DNA from: Rubrivivax sp.
Lineage (GTDB): Bacteria; Pseudomonadota; Gammaproteobacteria; Burkholderiales; Burkholderiaceae_C
Length of the DNA stretch: 41,166 bases
NCBI GenBank assembly: GCA_024641945.1
Contig: JAHECD010000030.1
Coordinates: 1 to 41,166 of the forward strand
Reading direction: 5' to 3'
The notes beneath the pieces are model-generated. The model was not told the DNA's origin. It did not search any database and was given only the letters and a program-made list of their open reading frames with translations. Each line of letters begins with the position of its first letter. Position 1 is the first letter of the stretch. The translations under genes and the position numbers were made by a program. Of this stretch, positions 9,729 to 18,212 are shown piece after piece.

Positions 9729-10712
9729 TCACTTGATGCTGACGATGCGGTCGTAGTCCTTGCGGTCGAAACCCATCGACTCCGGCGGCGAGTTCTTCAG
9801 CACGGCCTGGCGGAAGCTTTCGCGGTCGACCTCGTGCACGCCCAGGCCCTTGCTCTTGAAGACCCCGGCGAGTTCGCCTTCGCGCGCCTTGATCTTGGCG
9901 CTGGCGCGTGCGGCGGCCTCGAGGGCCACGTCGGAGAAGATCTTCTTTTCAGCATCGGAGAGCTTGCTCCAGACGTGTGGCGCCACCTGCGTGGTCAGGC
10001 CGTCGACGATGTGCCCGGTGAGCATGATGTGCTTCTGGACTTCGAAGAATTTCTTCGCCTCGATCGTCGTCAGCGGGTTCTCCTGCGCCTCGACGGTGCC
10101 GTTCTGCAGCGCGAGGTAGACCTCGGCAAACGCGATCGGCGTCGGGTTGGCGCCGCAGGCCTTGGGCGTGGCGGTGTAGGCCGGCACGTCGGGCACGCGG
10201 ATCTTCAGCCCCTTCATGCCGGCGCAGTCCTTGAACTCGCGGTTCGACGACGTGTGGCGCGCGCCGTAGTACGTGTAGGCGAGGATCTGGATGCCGGTCT
10301 TCTCGCGGTAGCCGTCGACCATCTCCTTGAAGACCGGGCTCTTGCTGTAGGCCAGCAGGTGTTCGCCGTCGCGGAAGATGAACGGGTAGTAGGCGATGCC
10401 CAGGCGCGGATAGCTGCGCGCGGCGAAGCTCGGGCCCGAGATGATCATGTCGACCGTGCCCAGCGTCATGCCCTGGTTGATGTCGGTTTCCTTGCCGAGC
10501 GAACTGGCCGGAAAGACCTGGATGTCGAACTTTCCGTTGGTGCGCTTCTTGATCTCTTCGGCCGCCCAGACCGATTCGGTGTGGTACGGCTCGCTGGTCT
10601 CGTAGACGTGGGCCCACTTGAGCTTGGTCTGCGCAAGGGCGCCGGTCATCGGGGCAGCCGCCAGCAGGGCGGCCGCGGCAGCCAGCAGGGTCTTCAGGGT
10701 TTGTCGCTTCAT
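9729..10712 (-). CDS. dctP: TRAP transporter periplasmic binding protein (DctP type)
   Basis: Periplasmic solute receptor of 327 residues. Signal peptide MKRQTLKTLL plus an Ala-rich core, cut probably after ALA at about residue 27. Family signatures include KLKWAHVYETSEPYH, FPASSLGKETDINQGMTLGT, the ligand carboxylate-binding region around GLKIRVPD and the ALQNGTVEAQENPLTTI block. The conserved Arg in KIRVP typically binds the substrate carboxylate, consistent with a sugar acid. Genes for the two membrane subunits follow. The start is fixed by the signal peptide. Confidence 0.93.
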   Translation of the reverse strand: MKRQTLKTLLAAAAALLAAAPMTGALAQTKLKWAHVYETSEPYHTESVWAAEEIKKRTNGKFDIQVFPASSLGKETDINQGMTLGTVDMIISGPSFAARSYPRLGIAYYPFIFRDGEHLLAYSKSPVFKEMVDGYREKTGIQILAYTYYGARHTSSNREFKDCAGMKGLKIRVPDVPAYTATPKACGANPTPIAFAEVYLALQNGTVEAQENPLTTIEAKKFFEVQKHIMLTGHIVDGLTTQVAPHVWSKLSDAEKKIFSDVALEAAARASAKIKAREGELAGVFKSKGLGVHEVDRESFRQAVLKNSPPESMGFDRKDYDRIVSIK

Positions 10713-10756
10713 CGTGTGTCTCCTCGTTGTTTCAGGGGGAAAGGGATCGTCTGGGA

Positions 10757-11785
10757 TCATTCGCAGGTCAGTTGCACCTTGGTGCTCTTCGTGCGGTCGA
10801 GTGCCAGTGCGAAGGCTTCCTTCGCCTGGCCCAGCGGCAACTGCGCGCTGATGAGCGGGCGCACGTCGACGCGGCGCGTGCGGATGGCCTGCACGGCCCA
10901 GTCGAAGGCCTGGTGCGCGCGGAAGGCGCCACGGTAGTCGAGCTCGCGCGCCATCACGCTGTTGGCCGGGAACGTCACCTCCGGCGGCAACGTGCCGACC
11001 TGGACGATGCGTCCGCCCCGGCGCGTGGCCGTGAGGCAGGTGGCGAGTGCGGCGGGGCTGCCCGCGGCTTCGATCGAGACGTCCGCGATGTCGGCCAGAT
11101 CCTCGGGCTTGGCGCGGTCGCTGCGGATCATGCGGTCGGCGCCCACGGTGCGCGCCATCTCGAGCGCGCGGTCGTTGATGTCGCAGACGATCACGTGCGC
11201 GGCGCCGGCCAGGCGCGCCGCCATCACGCTCATGCAGCCGATCGTGCCGCCTCCGGTGACGAGCACCGTCTCGCCCATCACGGGGCCAGCGCGGTGGATC
11301 GCGTGCAGGCCGATCGACAACGGCTCGGCACACGCGATCTCGCCGAGCGAGATATCGGGTTCGGTGATCGTGGTGAGCTGTGATTCACCGAGCACGAAGC
11401 GCTCGCGGAACATGCCCTGCGCATGCGGGAAGACGCTTGCGCTGCCGAGAAAGAACATGTGCCGGCAGAGATTGCCACGCCCGGCGCGGCAATAGTCGCA
11501 GCGGCCGCAGGGGTGCGACGGGTTGATCGCGACCCTGTCGCCCGGCTTCACGCGGGTGACGGCGCTGCCGACGGTGTCGACGATGCCCGATGCCTCGTGC
11601 CCCGGCACGAGCGGTTCGCGCACGACGAACGCACCGACGCGGCCTTCCTTGTAGTAGTGCAGGTCGGAGCCGCAGATGCCGCCGGCGCCCAGGCGCAGCA
11701 GCACGTCGTGGGCGCCGAGCGCACGCGGGGTTTCCTGGTCGAGCCGCAGATCGAGTGCGGCGTGGATGGTGCAGGCGAGTGACAT
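10757..11785 (-). CDS. idnD: L-idonate 5-dehydrogenase, zinc-dependent
   Basis: Medium-chain zinc dehydrogenase of 342 residues, about the length of E. coli IdnD (343) and close to it throughout (GGICGSDLHYY.EG.VG.F, AINPS.PCG.C.YC, FGSA-like FLGSASVFPH, ending TKSTKVQL). Catalytic zinc ligands C38, H63 and E64; structural zinc cysteines C93, C96, C99, C107; Rossmann motif VTGGGTIGC. IdnD oxidises L-idonate to 5-keto-D-gluconate. The partner IdnO and a gluconokinase lie in the divergent plus-strand operon (25361-26640), which supports the assignment. The start at 11785 has GGAGG 7-8 bp upstream and follows the GntR gene by 14 bp; a longer open frame reaching into the regulator gene is an artefact. 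Confidence 0.87.
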   Translation of the reverse strand: MSLACTIHAALDLRLDQETPRALGAHDVLLRLGAGGICGSDLHYYKEGRVGAFVVREPLVPGHEASGIVDTVGSAVTRVKPGDRVAINPSHPCGRCDYCRAGRGNLCRHMFFLGSASVFPHAQGMFRERFVLGESQLTTITEPDISLGEIACAEPLSIGLHAIHRAGPVMGETVLVTGGGTIGCMSVMAARLAGAAHVIVCDINDRALEMARTVGADRMIRSDRAKPEDLADIADVSIEAAGSPAALATCLTATRRGGRIVQVGTLPPEVTFPANSVMARELDYRGAFRAHQAFDWAVQAIRTRRVDVRPLISAQLPLGQAKEAFALALDRTKSTKVQLTCE

Positions 11786-11799
11786 CGTGATGCCTCCGT

Positions 11800-12519
11800 T
11801 CAGGGTGTGGTTTCGGGCGTGGCTTGTGGCCATGCCTCGGCAAAGCGCTCTTGCGAGCGCTCGAGGTGCTGATGCATCGCCGCACGGGCGGCGTCGGGCT
11901 TCCTGGCGGCAATGGCCGCGACGACGCCGCGGTGCTCGACGATCGCCTTGCGCCAGCTCTTCTCGTTCTCGAAGTGGTGGCCCATCTGCTCGAAGAGCGG
12001 GTTGTTGCGCATGTCGTAGAGCTCGCCAACGGTCCGCAGCAGCGGGCCGTTGCCGGCGATCTCGGCCACCCGCACGTGGAACAGGCGGTCGCCGCGGATC
12101 GGCATCGCGCCGGCAGCGAGTTCGTCGTCCATGACGGCGAGTGCCTCGCGCAATCCGGCGACCTGCTCCTTGGTCGCGTGCAACGCCGCTACCGCCGCGA
12201 GCTCGCACTCGATGAGCTGGCGTGCCCGGATGATTTCGAAAGGCCCGAAGGCCGTGGGTTCGAGGCGAGGCGCGCTGGCGGCGGGGTCGCGTGCGACGAC
12301 ATGGATGCCCGACCCTGGCCGCACTTCGACCAGGCCTTCGACCTCGAGTGCGATCAGCGCCTCGCGCACCGATGGGCGCGACACACCGAGTCTCGCCGCG
12401 AGGTCGCGCTCTGCAGGCAGGCGCGTGCCGACGTCGTATTCGCCGCGGCGGATCAGCGCGCGCAGCTGGTCGGCAATCTGGCGGTACAGGCGCTTGGGCT
12501 CGACGGCCTGGATCGGCAT
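11800..12519 (-). CDS. GntR-family transcriptional regulator, FadR subfamily (first of two)
   Basis: DNA-binding repressor or activator of 239 residues. The N-terminal winged helix covers about residues 9-75 (RLYRQIADQLRALI, GTRLPAERDLAARLGVSR, SVREALIALE.EGL). The C-terminal FCD all-helical ligand domain has DRLFHVRVAEIAGN and the late EHRGVVAAI and MHQHL helices. FCD regulators usually bind carboxylic or sugar acids. It lies between the KDG kinase and idnD genes, so it is likely local. The ATG at 12519 is chosen since the HTH starts about 10 residues later as usual; the ATG at 12567 would add 16 residues. Neither has a clear ribosome binding site. Confidence 0.88.
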   Translation of the reverse strand: MPIQAVEPKRLYRQIADQLRALIRRGEYDVGTRLPAERDLAARLGVSRPSVREALIALEVEGLVEVRPGSGIHVVARDPAASAPRLEPTAFGPFEIIRARQLIECELAAVAALHATKEQVAGLREALAVMDDELAAGAMPIRGDRLFHVRVAEIAGNGPLLRTVGELYDMRNNPLFEQMGHHFENEKSWRKAIVEHRGVVAAIAARKPDAARAAMHQHLERSQERFAEAWPQATPETTP

Positions 12520-12544
12520 GGGGTGGGGGATGGAAGCGGTAAAG

Positions 12545-12555
12545 TGGTCAGGCCA
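12545..12555. promoter_or_regulatory. Possible GntR operator upstream of the first regulator gene
   Basis: TGGTCAGGCCA differs by one base from the FadR-family consensus TNGTNNNACNA and has TGG...CCA symmetry. It lies 26 bp upstream of the ATG at 12519, suited to autoregulation. A single 11-bp match in GC-rich DNA is weak evidence, and it would be coding if the start at 12567 is right. Confidence 0.25.
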
Positions 12556-12646
12556 GTTGGGGTTCATCGTAACGCTGGCGGCGGCGCTCTGCAGCACAGG
12601 AAAACCCCTGCCCGGCGCGTCGCCCACCGCCAGGGAACTGGTCGCC

Positions 12647-13585
12647 CTACAGACCCGCAGCGTCGAGGTCGGCGCGGTTCGGCAAGCCTTCCGTATCGCC
12701 ACGCACCTGAACCGCGCGCGCGCCGATCCACGCGGCACGCCGCACCGCGTCGGGCACCGGGCGGCCGTCGAGCAAGGCACTGATCACGCCGACGGCAAAG
12801 CCATCGCCGGCGCCCACGGTGTCGACCACCTGATCGACCGCGAATGCGGGCACGTGTCCGCATCCGTGCTGGCCGTCGAAATACGCGCCGCCGGGTCCGA
12901 GCTTGACGACGACCAGGCTCGCGCCCAGCGTGCGGTAGAAGCGGGCCACGCCCTCGGCGGTGTCTTGCCCCGTGAGCAGGCGCCCTTCGTCCAGTCCCGG
13001 CAGCACCCAGTCGGCGTGCGCGGCCAGGCCGTTGAGCGTGGCGCGCATGGTGTCCTTCGACGGCCACAGCGCCGGGCGCAGGTTGGGGTCGAAGCTGATC
13101 GTGCGGCCGTGCGTGCGCATGTGCGACATCGCGGTCTGCGTGGCAGCCAGCGTGCCGGGCGTGAGCGCCGGAAAAATGCCGGTGACGTGCAGGTGACGGG
13201 CCTGCGCCAGCCAGGGCAGGTCGAGGTCGGCAGGCGCCAGATGACTCGCCGCCGATCCTTTGCGGTGGTATTCGATCGGCGGGTCGCTGCCGTCGTCGAC
13301 CCGGCCCTTGAACATGAAGCCGGTCGTGGCACCGGGCACGACCGCGACGTGCGAGCAGTCGATGCCCTCGTGCGTGAATTCGCCGATCAGGAAGCGGCCC
13401 ATCGAATCGTCGCCGAGTCGGCTGACCCAGCCCATGCCCAGCCCCAGGCGCGCGATGCCGACGGCGACATTGGTCTCCGCGCCGGCGGTTCGCTTCTCGA
13501 AATGGCGGACGGTCTCCAGCGGCCCGGTCTCGCCGGCGACGAACAGGGCCATCGCCTCGCCGAGGGTCACCACGTCCAGACTCAC
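12647..13585 (-). CDS. kdgK: PfkB-family sugar kinase, probable 2-keto-3-deoxygluconate kinase
   Basis: Ribokinase-fold kinase of 312 residues. It begins TLGEAMALFV, carries the first PfkB signature around FEKRTAGAETNVAVGIARLG, and the anion-hole and catalytic base motif DTVGAGDGFAVGVI near the C-terminus. It would phosphorylate KDG to KDPG, the step after ManD. The start codon is GTG at 13583-13585, overlapping the uxuB stop by 4 bp (GTGA) with GGAGG 7 bp upstream, so it is translationally coupled. Fructokinase or other PfkB kinases are alternatives; the uxuB-manD neighbourhood favours KDG. Confidence 0.88.
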   Translation of the reverse strand: MSLDVVTLGEAMALFVAGETGPLETVRHFEKRTAGAETNVAVGIARLGLGMGWVSRLGDDSMGRFLIGEFTHEGIDCSHVAVVPGATTGFMFKGRVDDGSDPPIEYHRKGSAASHLAPADLDLPWLAQARHLHVTGIFPALTPGTLAATQTAMSHMRTHGRTISFDPNLRPALWPSKDTMRATLNGLAAHADWVLPGLDEGRLLTGQDTAEGVARFYRTLGASLVVVKLGPGGAYFDGQHGCGHVPAFAVDQVVDTVGAGDGFAVGVISALLDGRPVPDAVRRAAWIGARAVQVRGDTEGLPNRADLDAAGL

Positions 13586-15075
13586 GACAGGGCCTCCAGC
13601 GTCGACACCACGCCGCGCCTGCGCAGCGACTCGAGCGCCGGTGCGATGGCGTCGACGAGCGTGGGTACACCGGCCAGGTCGCCGAAGACCGGTGCAAAGA
13701 GCGTGAAGGCGCGCGCGCGGGACTGCGCATCGGCGAGTGGTTCGACGCTGCTCGCGATTGCGGCCAGGTCGGCCGCCAGCGGATCGTCGATCGCGTAGGG
13801 CCTGCCTTGTTCGTCGTGCCCGCGCAGATAGTGCAGCCAGGCCGCGACCGCGAGGCCCAGGCGCGCGATCGGCCGGCCCGCGGCGAGCCGATCGCGCACG
13901 GTGCCGAGCAGGCGCTGCGGCAGCTTTTGCGAGCCGTCCATCGCGATCTGCTGCGTGCGGTGCGCCAGCGCGGGGTTGGCAAAGCGCTGCAGCAGGCTGG
14001 CGCGATAGACGGCGAGGTCCAGGCCGGGCAGCGCCGGCAGGGTCGGCTCGATCTCGTCGCGCATCATCGCCTCGACCACGCGCCGCAGGGCGGGTTGGCC
14101 GATCGCGGCGTCGACCGTCTGCCAGCCGGCCATCGCGCCGAGATAGGCGATGGTGGAATGCGCGCCGTTGACCATGCGCAGCTTGAGCGCCTCGAACGGC
14201 GCCGCGTCGGCCACGAAGCGTGCGCCGGCGAGGTTCCACGCCGGGCGGCCGGCAGCGAAGCGGTCTTCCACGGCCCAGTCGAAGAAGGGCTCGGCCATCA
14301 CGGGCCAGGCGTCGTGCAGGCCGAGTTGCGTGTCGATCCGCGCGCGGTCGGCGTCGGTCGTGCGCGGCACGATTCGGTCGACCATGCTGTTCGGGAAGGT
14401 GCATTCGCTGGCGATCCAGTGCGCGAGCGGCGGATCGATGCGCTCGGCAAAGGCCAGCACCAGACCCTGCAGCGTGTGGCCGTTGGACGGCAGGTTGTCG
14501 AGCGACAGCAGCGTCAGTGGCCCGTGCCCCGCCGCGCGCCGCCGCGCCAGCCCGTGCACGATGAAACCGATGGCGCTGCGCGGCGCATCGGCATGCACGA
14601 GGTCGTGCACGACGTCCGGGTGATCGAATTTCAGCGCACGTGTCGCCGGGTCGTGGGCATAGCCCTTTTCGGTGACGGTGAGGCTGACGATGTGCGTGGA
14701 CGGCGCGGCGATGGCCTGCAGGACGGCGCCCGGATCTTCCGGTGCCACCAGCACCGATTCGATGCAGCCGATCACCTGCAGCCGCTGGCGCGCGTGGCCG
14801 GCATCGTCGGCGTCGCGCACGGCCACGGTGTACAGGCCGTCCTGCGGCGCCAGGGCATCACGTGTGTCGGGCTGGCGCAGCGAAACGCCGACGATGCCCC
14901 AGCGCAGGTCGCCTTCGGCATGCAGCGCGGCCTCGGTGGCGACCGCGAGGTGCGCGCGCATGAAGGCGCCGATGCCCAGGTGCACGATGCCGGGCTGCAG
15001 TGCGCCGCGGTCGTAACCCGGTTGGGCGACTTCACGGCCCAGCGACGAGAGGGTGGCGCTGCACAGCGGGCGCAT
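13582..15075 (-). CDS. uxuB: Mannitol dehydrogenase family protein, probable D-fructuronate reductase
   Basis: Long-chain polyol dehydrogenase family, 497 residues. The N-terminal Rossmann domain has VHLGIGAFMRAH; the catalytic signature K-x4-N-x2-H is visible in KLRMVNGAHS. DNLPSNG and FPNSMVDRI are also family landmarks. The reaction would be D-fructuronate plus NADH to D-mannonate, the substrate of the adjacent ManD. Mannitol 2-dehydrogenase or D-altronate oxidoreductase are alternatives. An ATG at 15099 overlaps manD by 13 bp; the ATG at 15075 is preferred because GAAGG lies 8 bp upstream and manD has just ended. Confidence 0.87.
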   Translation of the reverse strand: MRPLCSATLSSLGREVAQPGYDRGALQPGIVHLGIGAFMRAHLAVATEAALHAEGDLRWGIVGVSLRQPDTRDALAPQDGLYTVAVRDADDAGHARQRLQVIGCIESVLVAPEDPGAVLQAIAAPSTHIVSLTVTEKGYAHDPATRALKFDHPDVVHDLVHADAPRSAIGFIVHGLARRRAAGHGPLTLLSLDNLPSNGHTLQGLVLAFAERIDPPLAHWIASECTFPNSMVDRIVPRTTDADRARIDTQLGLHDAWPVMAEPFFDWAVEDRFAAGRPAWNLAGARFVADAAPFEALKLRMVNGAHSTIAYLGAMAGWQTVDAAIGQPALRRVVEAMMRDEIEPTLPALPGLDLAVYRASLLQRFANPALAHRTQQIAMDGSQKLPQRLLGTVRDRLAAGRPIARLGLAVAAWLHYLRGHDEQGRPYAIDDPLAADLAAIASSVEPLADAQSRARAFTLFAPVFGDLAGVPTLVDAIAPALESLRRRGVVSTLEALS

Positions 15076-15086
15076 CGTGCGGACCT

Positions 15087-16298
15087 TCACCAGTCCCACA
15101 GCGTGCCGTCGCGCTGCAGCCGGTTGACCGGCAGGTAGGCGCGCTGGTACGGGTACTTGGCGGCGAGCGCCTCGTCGATCGTCACACCGTGCCCCGGGGT
15201 GTCACCGGGATGCATGAAGCCGTTGGCAAACGTATACGCATGCGGGAAGACGGCATCCGTCTCCTCGTTGTGCGGCATGTGCTCCTGGATGCCGAAGTTG
15301 GGCACCCACAGGTCGAAGTGCAGCGCCGCGCCCATGCACACCGGCGAGAGGTCGGTGGCACCGTGGCTGCCAGTGCGCACCTGGTGCAGCGCGGCCAGGT
15401 CGGCGATGCGGCGCAGGTGCGTGATCCCGCCGGCGTGCACGACGGTCGTGCGGATGTAGTCGATCAGCTGGTTCTGGATCAGGTCCTTGCAGTCCCAGAT
15501 CGAATTGAAGATCTCGCCCACCGCAATGGGTGTGGTCGTGTGCTGGCGGATCAGCCTGAAGGCCTCCTGGTTCTCGGCTGGCGTCGGGTCCTCCATCCAG
15601 AAGAGACGGTAGGGCTCCAGGTCCTTGCCCAGGCGCGCGGCTTCGATCGGCGAGAGGCGGTGGTGCACGTCGTGCAGCAAGTGGTGGTCCCAGCCGATCG
15701 CCGATCGCACGGCGTCGAAGAGCTTGGGCGCGTGCAGCAGGTATTTGGCCGTGTCCCAGTCCTGCTCGGTCGGCAGGCCCTTGGTGGCGGGCTCGTATTT
15801 CTTGCCATCGGTGCTGACGCCGTAGACCTTGTCCAGGCCCGGCACGCCGCTCTGAGCGCGGATCGCCTTGTAGCCGAGTGCGGCGTGTTTGTGCACCTCC
15901 TCGACAGCCTCCGCGATGTCGCGCCCGTTGGCATGGGCGTAGACCATCACGTGCTCGCGGCTCGCGCCGCCGAGCAACTGGTACAGCGGCAGGCCGGCGG
16001 CTTTCGCCTTGATGTCCCACAGTGCCGTGTCGACGGCGGCGATCGCGCTCATCGTCACCGGGCCGCGCCGCCAGTACGCGCCGCGGTAGAGGTACTGCCA
16101 GATGTCCTCGATCCGGTGCGCGTCGCGCCCGATCAGGCAGGGGATGACGTGGTCGGTGAGGTAACTCGCCACGGCGAGCTCGCGCCCGTTGAGCGAGCCG
16201 TCGCCGAGGCCGACGAGGCCTTCGTCGGTCTCGATCTTCAGCGTGACGAAATTGCGGCCGGGGCTGCAGACGATGACGCGGGCGTCGGTGATCTTCAT
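15087..16298 (-). CDS. manD: D-mannonate dehydratase, enolase superfamily
   Basis: ManD/RspA group, 403 residues. Residues known from the characterised Novosphingobium ManD are all present at the same numbers: R147, Y159, metal ligand D210, H212, E236 and E262. This points to a high-activity D-mannonate dehydratase rather than one of the low-activity relatives. It dehydrates D-mannonate to 2-keto-3-deoxy-D-gluconate. UxuB upstream in metabolism and KDG kinase downstream are the next two genes, so the three make a complete fructuronate-to-KDPG branch. The gene begins [10 protein letters not shown], typical of the family. Confidence 0.94.
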   Translation of the reverse strand: MKITDARVIVCSPGRNFVTLKIETDEGLVGLGDGSLNGRELAVASYLTDHVIPCLIGRDAHRIEDIWQYLYRGAYWRRGPVTMSAIAAVDTALWDIKAKAAGLPLYQLLGGASREHVMVYAHANGRDIAEAVEEVHKHAALGYKAIRAQSGVPGLDKVYGVSTDGKKYEPATKGLPTEQDWDTAKYLLHAPKLFDAVRSAIGWDHHLLHDVHHRLSPIEAARLGKDLEPYRLFWMEDPTPAENQEAFRLIRQHTTTPIAVGEIFNSIWDCKDLIQNQLIDYIRTTVVHAGGITHLRRIADLAALHQVRTGSHGATDLSPVCMGAALHFDLWVPNFGIQEHMPHNEETDAVFPHAYTFANGFMHPGDTPGHGVTIDEALAAKYPYQRAYLPVNRLQRDGTLWDW

Positions 16299-16428
16299 GC
16301 GAACTTCATGCGAATGGTCCTGGATTTCGGCCGGCCCACCCGAGGCGGCTCAAGTCGTCGCGCGATCGGGTTCGATCTGGGTGAGCCGCTGCCTGCTCCG
16401 GCAGGTGCCGCGCGTCGTTTGATCGGAT

Positions 16429-16444
16429 CGGGTCCTTCGACCCG
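16429..16444. other. Small hairpin in the spacer before manD
   Basis: CGGGTC and GACCCG form a perfect 6-bp stem around CTTC, 10 bp past the stop of the beta-hydroxyacid dehydrogenase gene. There is no T run. The 155-bp spacer (16299-16453) also contains GCGGCTCA/TGAGCCGC inverted segments. It could be a weak or factor-dependent terminator, or a message end stabiliser, separating two sub-operons. Confidence 0.35.
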
Positions 16445-16453
16445 CCGTCGATC

Positions 16454-17350
16454 TCAGCGCGGTACCAGCTTGACGTGCGCGAGTTGCTCCTGCGCTTCGA
16501 CCAGCGACGGCACCAGCTTCTTGCCGTGGCCGAGCGCGCTGGCGATCGCCAGCGACTGGTGCACCGCCTCCCCCATCACGCTCGGGATGGCCAGGCCCTC
16601 GGCCAGGTGGGTGTAATAGCGGACGTCCTTGCGCGCGTTGTCGAGCTCGAACTTCAGCCCGGTGAGATCGCCGTGCAGGGTCTTGGCCATGGCCTGGAAC
16701 AGCCCGCAGTTCACGGGCCCGGCGGAGATGAGCTCCACCAGGCGCTGCAGGTCGACACCCGCGCGCTGGCCCACCGCGAACGCTTCGGCGGTGGCCGTGC
16801 AGATGGCCTGTGCGATGAAGTTGTTGAGCAGCTTGATCGTGTGGCCGGCGCCAGGGCCGCCGACGTGGAAGACGTTCTCGGCAAAACCGCGCATCACCGG
16901 TTCGAGTTGCGCAAAGACGGCGGGCTCTGCGCCCACCATCACGTTCAATCGGCCGGCTTCGGCCTCGACCGGCGTGCGAGACAGCGGCGCATCGACGTAG
17001 GTGACGCCGGCGGCCGCACTCGTTTCGCGCAGCTTGGCCGTCGAGTCGGGCTCGCTGGTGGAGCAGTCGACGATCAGCAGGCCCTTGCCGGCACCCGCCA
17101 GCAGGCCGTTGGTGCCGAGCACGCAGGCCTCGACCTGCGGGGACCCGGTGACGCAGATGAAGACGATGTCGCTGCCCGCGGCCAGGGTCTTGGCGTCCGG
17201 CACTTCCTTTGCGCCGGCGGCCAGCAGGTCGGCCACGGTGTCGCGCTTGCGGTGCACCGTGAGCGACAGCGCGTGGCCCTTGGCGATGAGGTTCTTGGCC
17301 ATGCCGTGGCCCATGAGGCCGGAGGCGCCGATGAATCCGATGCTTGCCAT
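16454..17350 (-). CDS. Beta-hydroxyacid dehydrogenase family oxidoreductase (GarR/3-HIBDH type)
   Basis: NAD(P)-dependent dehydrogenase of 298 residues related to tartronate semialdehyde reductase and 3-hydroxyisobutyrate dehydrogenase. The nucleotide motif is GFIGASGLMG (5-14), unusual in having Ala-Ser where GLG is common. The substrate loop is DAPLSRTPVEAEAG (120-133), where the family usually has DAPVSGG, and the catalytic lysine is K173 in GHTIKLLNN with N177. The altered DAPxSGG loop (SRT) suggests a substrate different from tartronate semialdehyde. The product could be a sugar-acid derived 3-hydroxy or 4-hydroxy acid. The start at 17350 has GGGAG about 9 bp upstream. It follows the SDR gene by 18 bp. 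Confidence 0.85.
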   Translation of the reverse strand: MASIGFIGASGLMGHGMAKNLIAKGHALSLTVHRKRDTVADLLAAGAKEVPDAKTLAAGSDIVFICVTGSPQVEACVLGTNGLLAGAGKGLLIVDCSTSEPDSTAKLRETSAAAGVTYVDAPLSRTPVEAEAGRLNVMVGAEPAVFAQLEPVMRGFAENVFHVGGPGAGHTIKLLNNFIAQAICTATAEAFAVGQRAGVDLQRLVELISAGPVNCGLFQAMAKTLHGDLTGLKFELDNARKDVRYYTHLAEGLAIPSVMGEAVHQSLAIASALGHGKKLVPSLVEAQEQLAHVKLVPR

Positions 17351-17368
17351 GTGTGGTGCTCCCGCAGG

Positions 17369-18124
17369 TCAGCCGCGGCCGACGAAGGGCATCTTCGTCG
17401 CCATCACGGTGGTGAAGAGGATGTTGGCGGTCAGCGGCAGCCGTGCCATCGTCATGAAGGTTTCGACCACCGCCGACATGTCCATGCGGTCTTCCGGCTT
17501 GATGCTGCCGTCCGCCTGCGGAACGCCGTTCACCATGCGGGCCGTCATGTCGCTGGCCACATTGCCGATGTCGATCTGCCCGACGGCGATGTCGAACGGC
17601 CGGCCGTCGAGTGACGCGGTCCTGGTCAGGCCGCTGATGGCGTGCTTGGTGGCCGTGTAGGCGATCGAGCCCGGCCGGGGCGCGTGCGCCGAGATCGAGC
17701 CGTTGTTGATGATGCGCCCGCCCTGCGGCGACTGCGTCTGCATCAACTTGAAGGCTTGCGACAGGCAGAAAAAGGCGCCGTTCAGGTTGACGTCGACGGC
17801 CTGGCGCCACACCTTGGGGTCGAAGTCGCCGGGCAGCGTGACCGGCAGCGAGATGCCGGCATTGTTGAAGAGCAGGTCGAGGCGGCCGAAGCGCTGCTTG
17901 ACCTGCGCGAACGCGGCCGCCACCTGCGTTTCGTCTGCCACGTCGCAGGGCAGGGCGATGCCGCGCGACCCAGCGTCGCCGGCCGCGGCGATGGCCTGCT
18001 CAAGCAACTCGGCACGGCGGCCGATGAAGGCGACGGTCCAGCCGTCCTTCAAAAGGGCGGTGGCGCAGGCCTTGCCGATGCCGGAACTGGCGCCGGTGAC
18101 GAGGGCGATCTTCGAAGTGGTCAT
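17369..18124 (-). CDS. SDR family oxidoreductase
   Basis: Short-chain dehydrogenase of 251 residues: TGASSGIG (10-17), NNAG (87-90), catalytic serine near S143-S145, Y156 and K160 (YTATK). The region after the active site (IDIGNVASDMTARMVNGVPQADGS, split here by family helices) and the ending MATKMPFVGRG are characteristic of a proteobacterial SDR subgroup often found beside sugar-acid dehydratases. The substrate is unknown; oxidation of an aldose or reduction of a keto sugar acid is likely from context. It lies between the IlvD/Edd dehydratase and the beta-hydroxyacid dehydrogenase. Confidence 0.85.
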   Translation of the reverse strand: MTTSKIALVTGASSGIGKACATALLKDGWTVAFIGRRAELLEQAIAAAGDAGSRGIALPCDVADETQVAAAFAQVKQRFGRLDLLFNNAGISLPVTLPGDFDPKVWRQAVDVNLNGAFFCLSQAFKLMQTQSPQGGRIINNGSISAHAPRPGSIAYTATKHAISGLTRTASLDGRPFDIAVGQIDIGNVASDMTARMVNGVPQADGSIKPEDRMDMSAVVETFMTMARLPLTANILFTTVMATKMPFVGRG

Positions 18125-18212
18125 GGACGGTACCCTTGGTGGTTGAGGGGTTGGCGGGCTGGCGACGGCGCAGTGGAGGTGGGGCGCGGCCGAGGGCCCG
18201 AGGCGTGGTCGT

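Noticed and set aside
12050..13798. Plus-strand open frame of 582 codons across the regulator and kinase genes
   Set aside because: Antisense to two clearly recognised genes and without any conserved motif.
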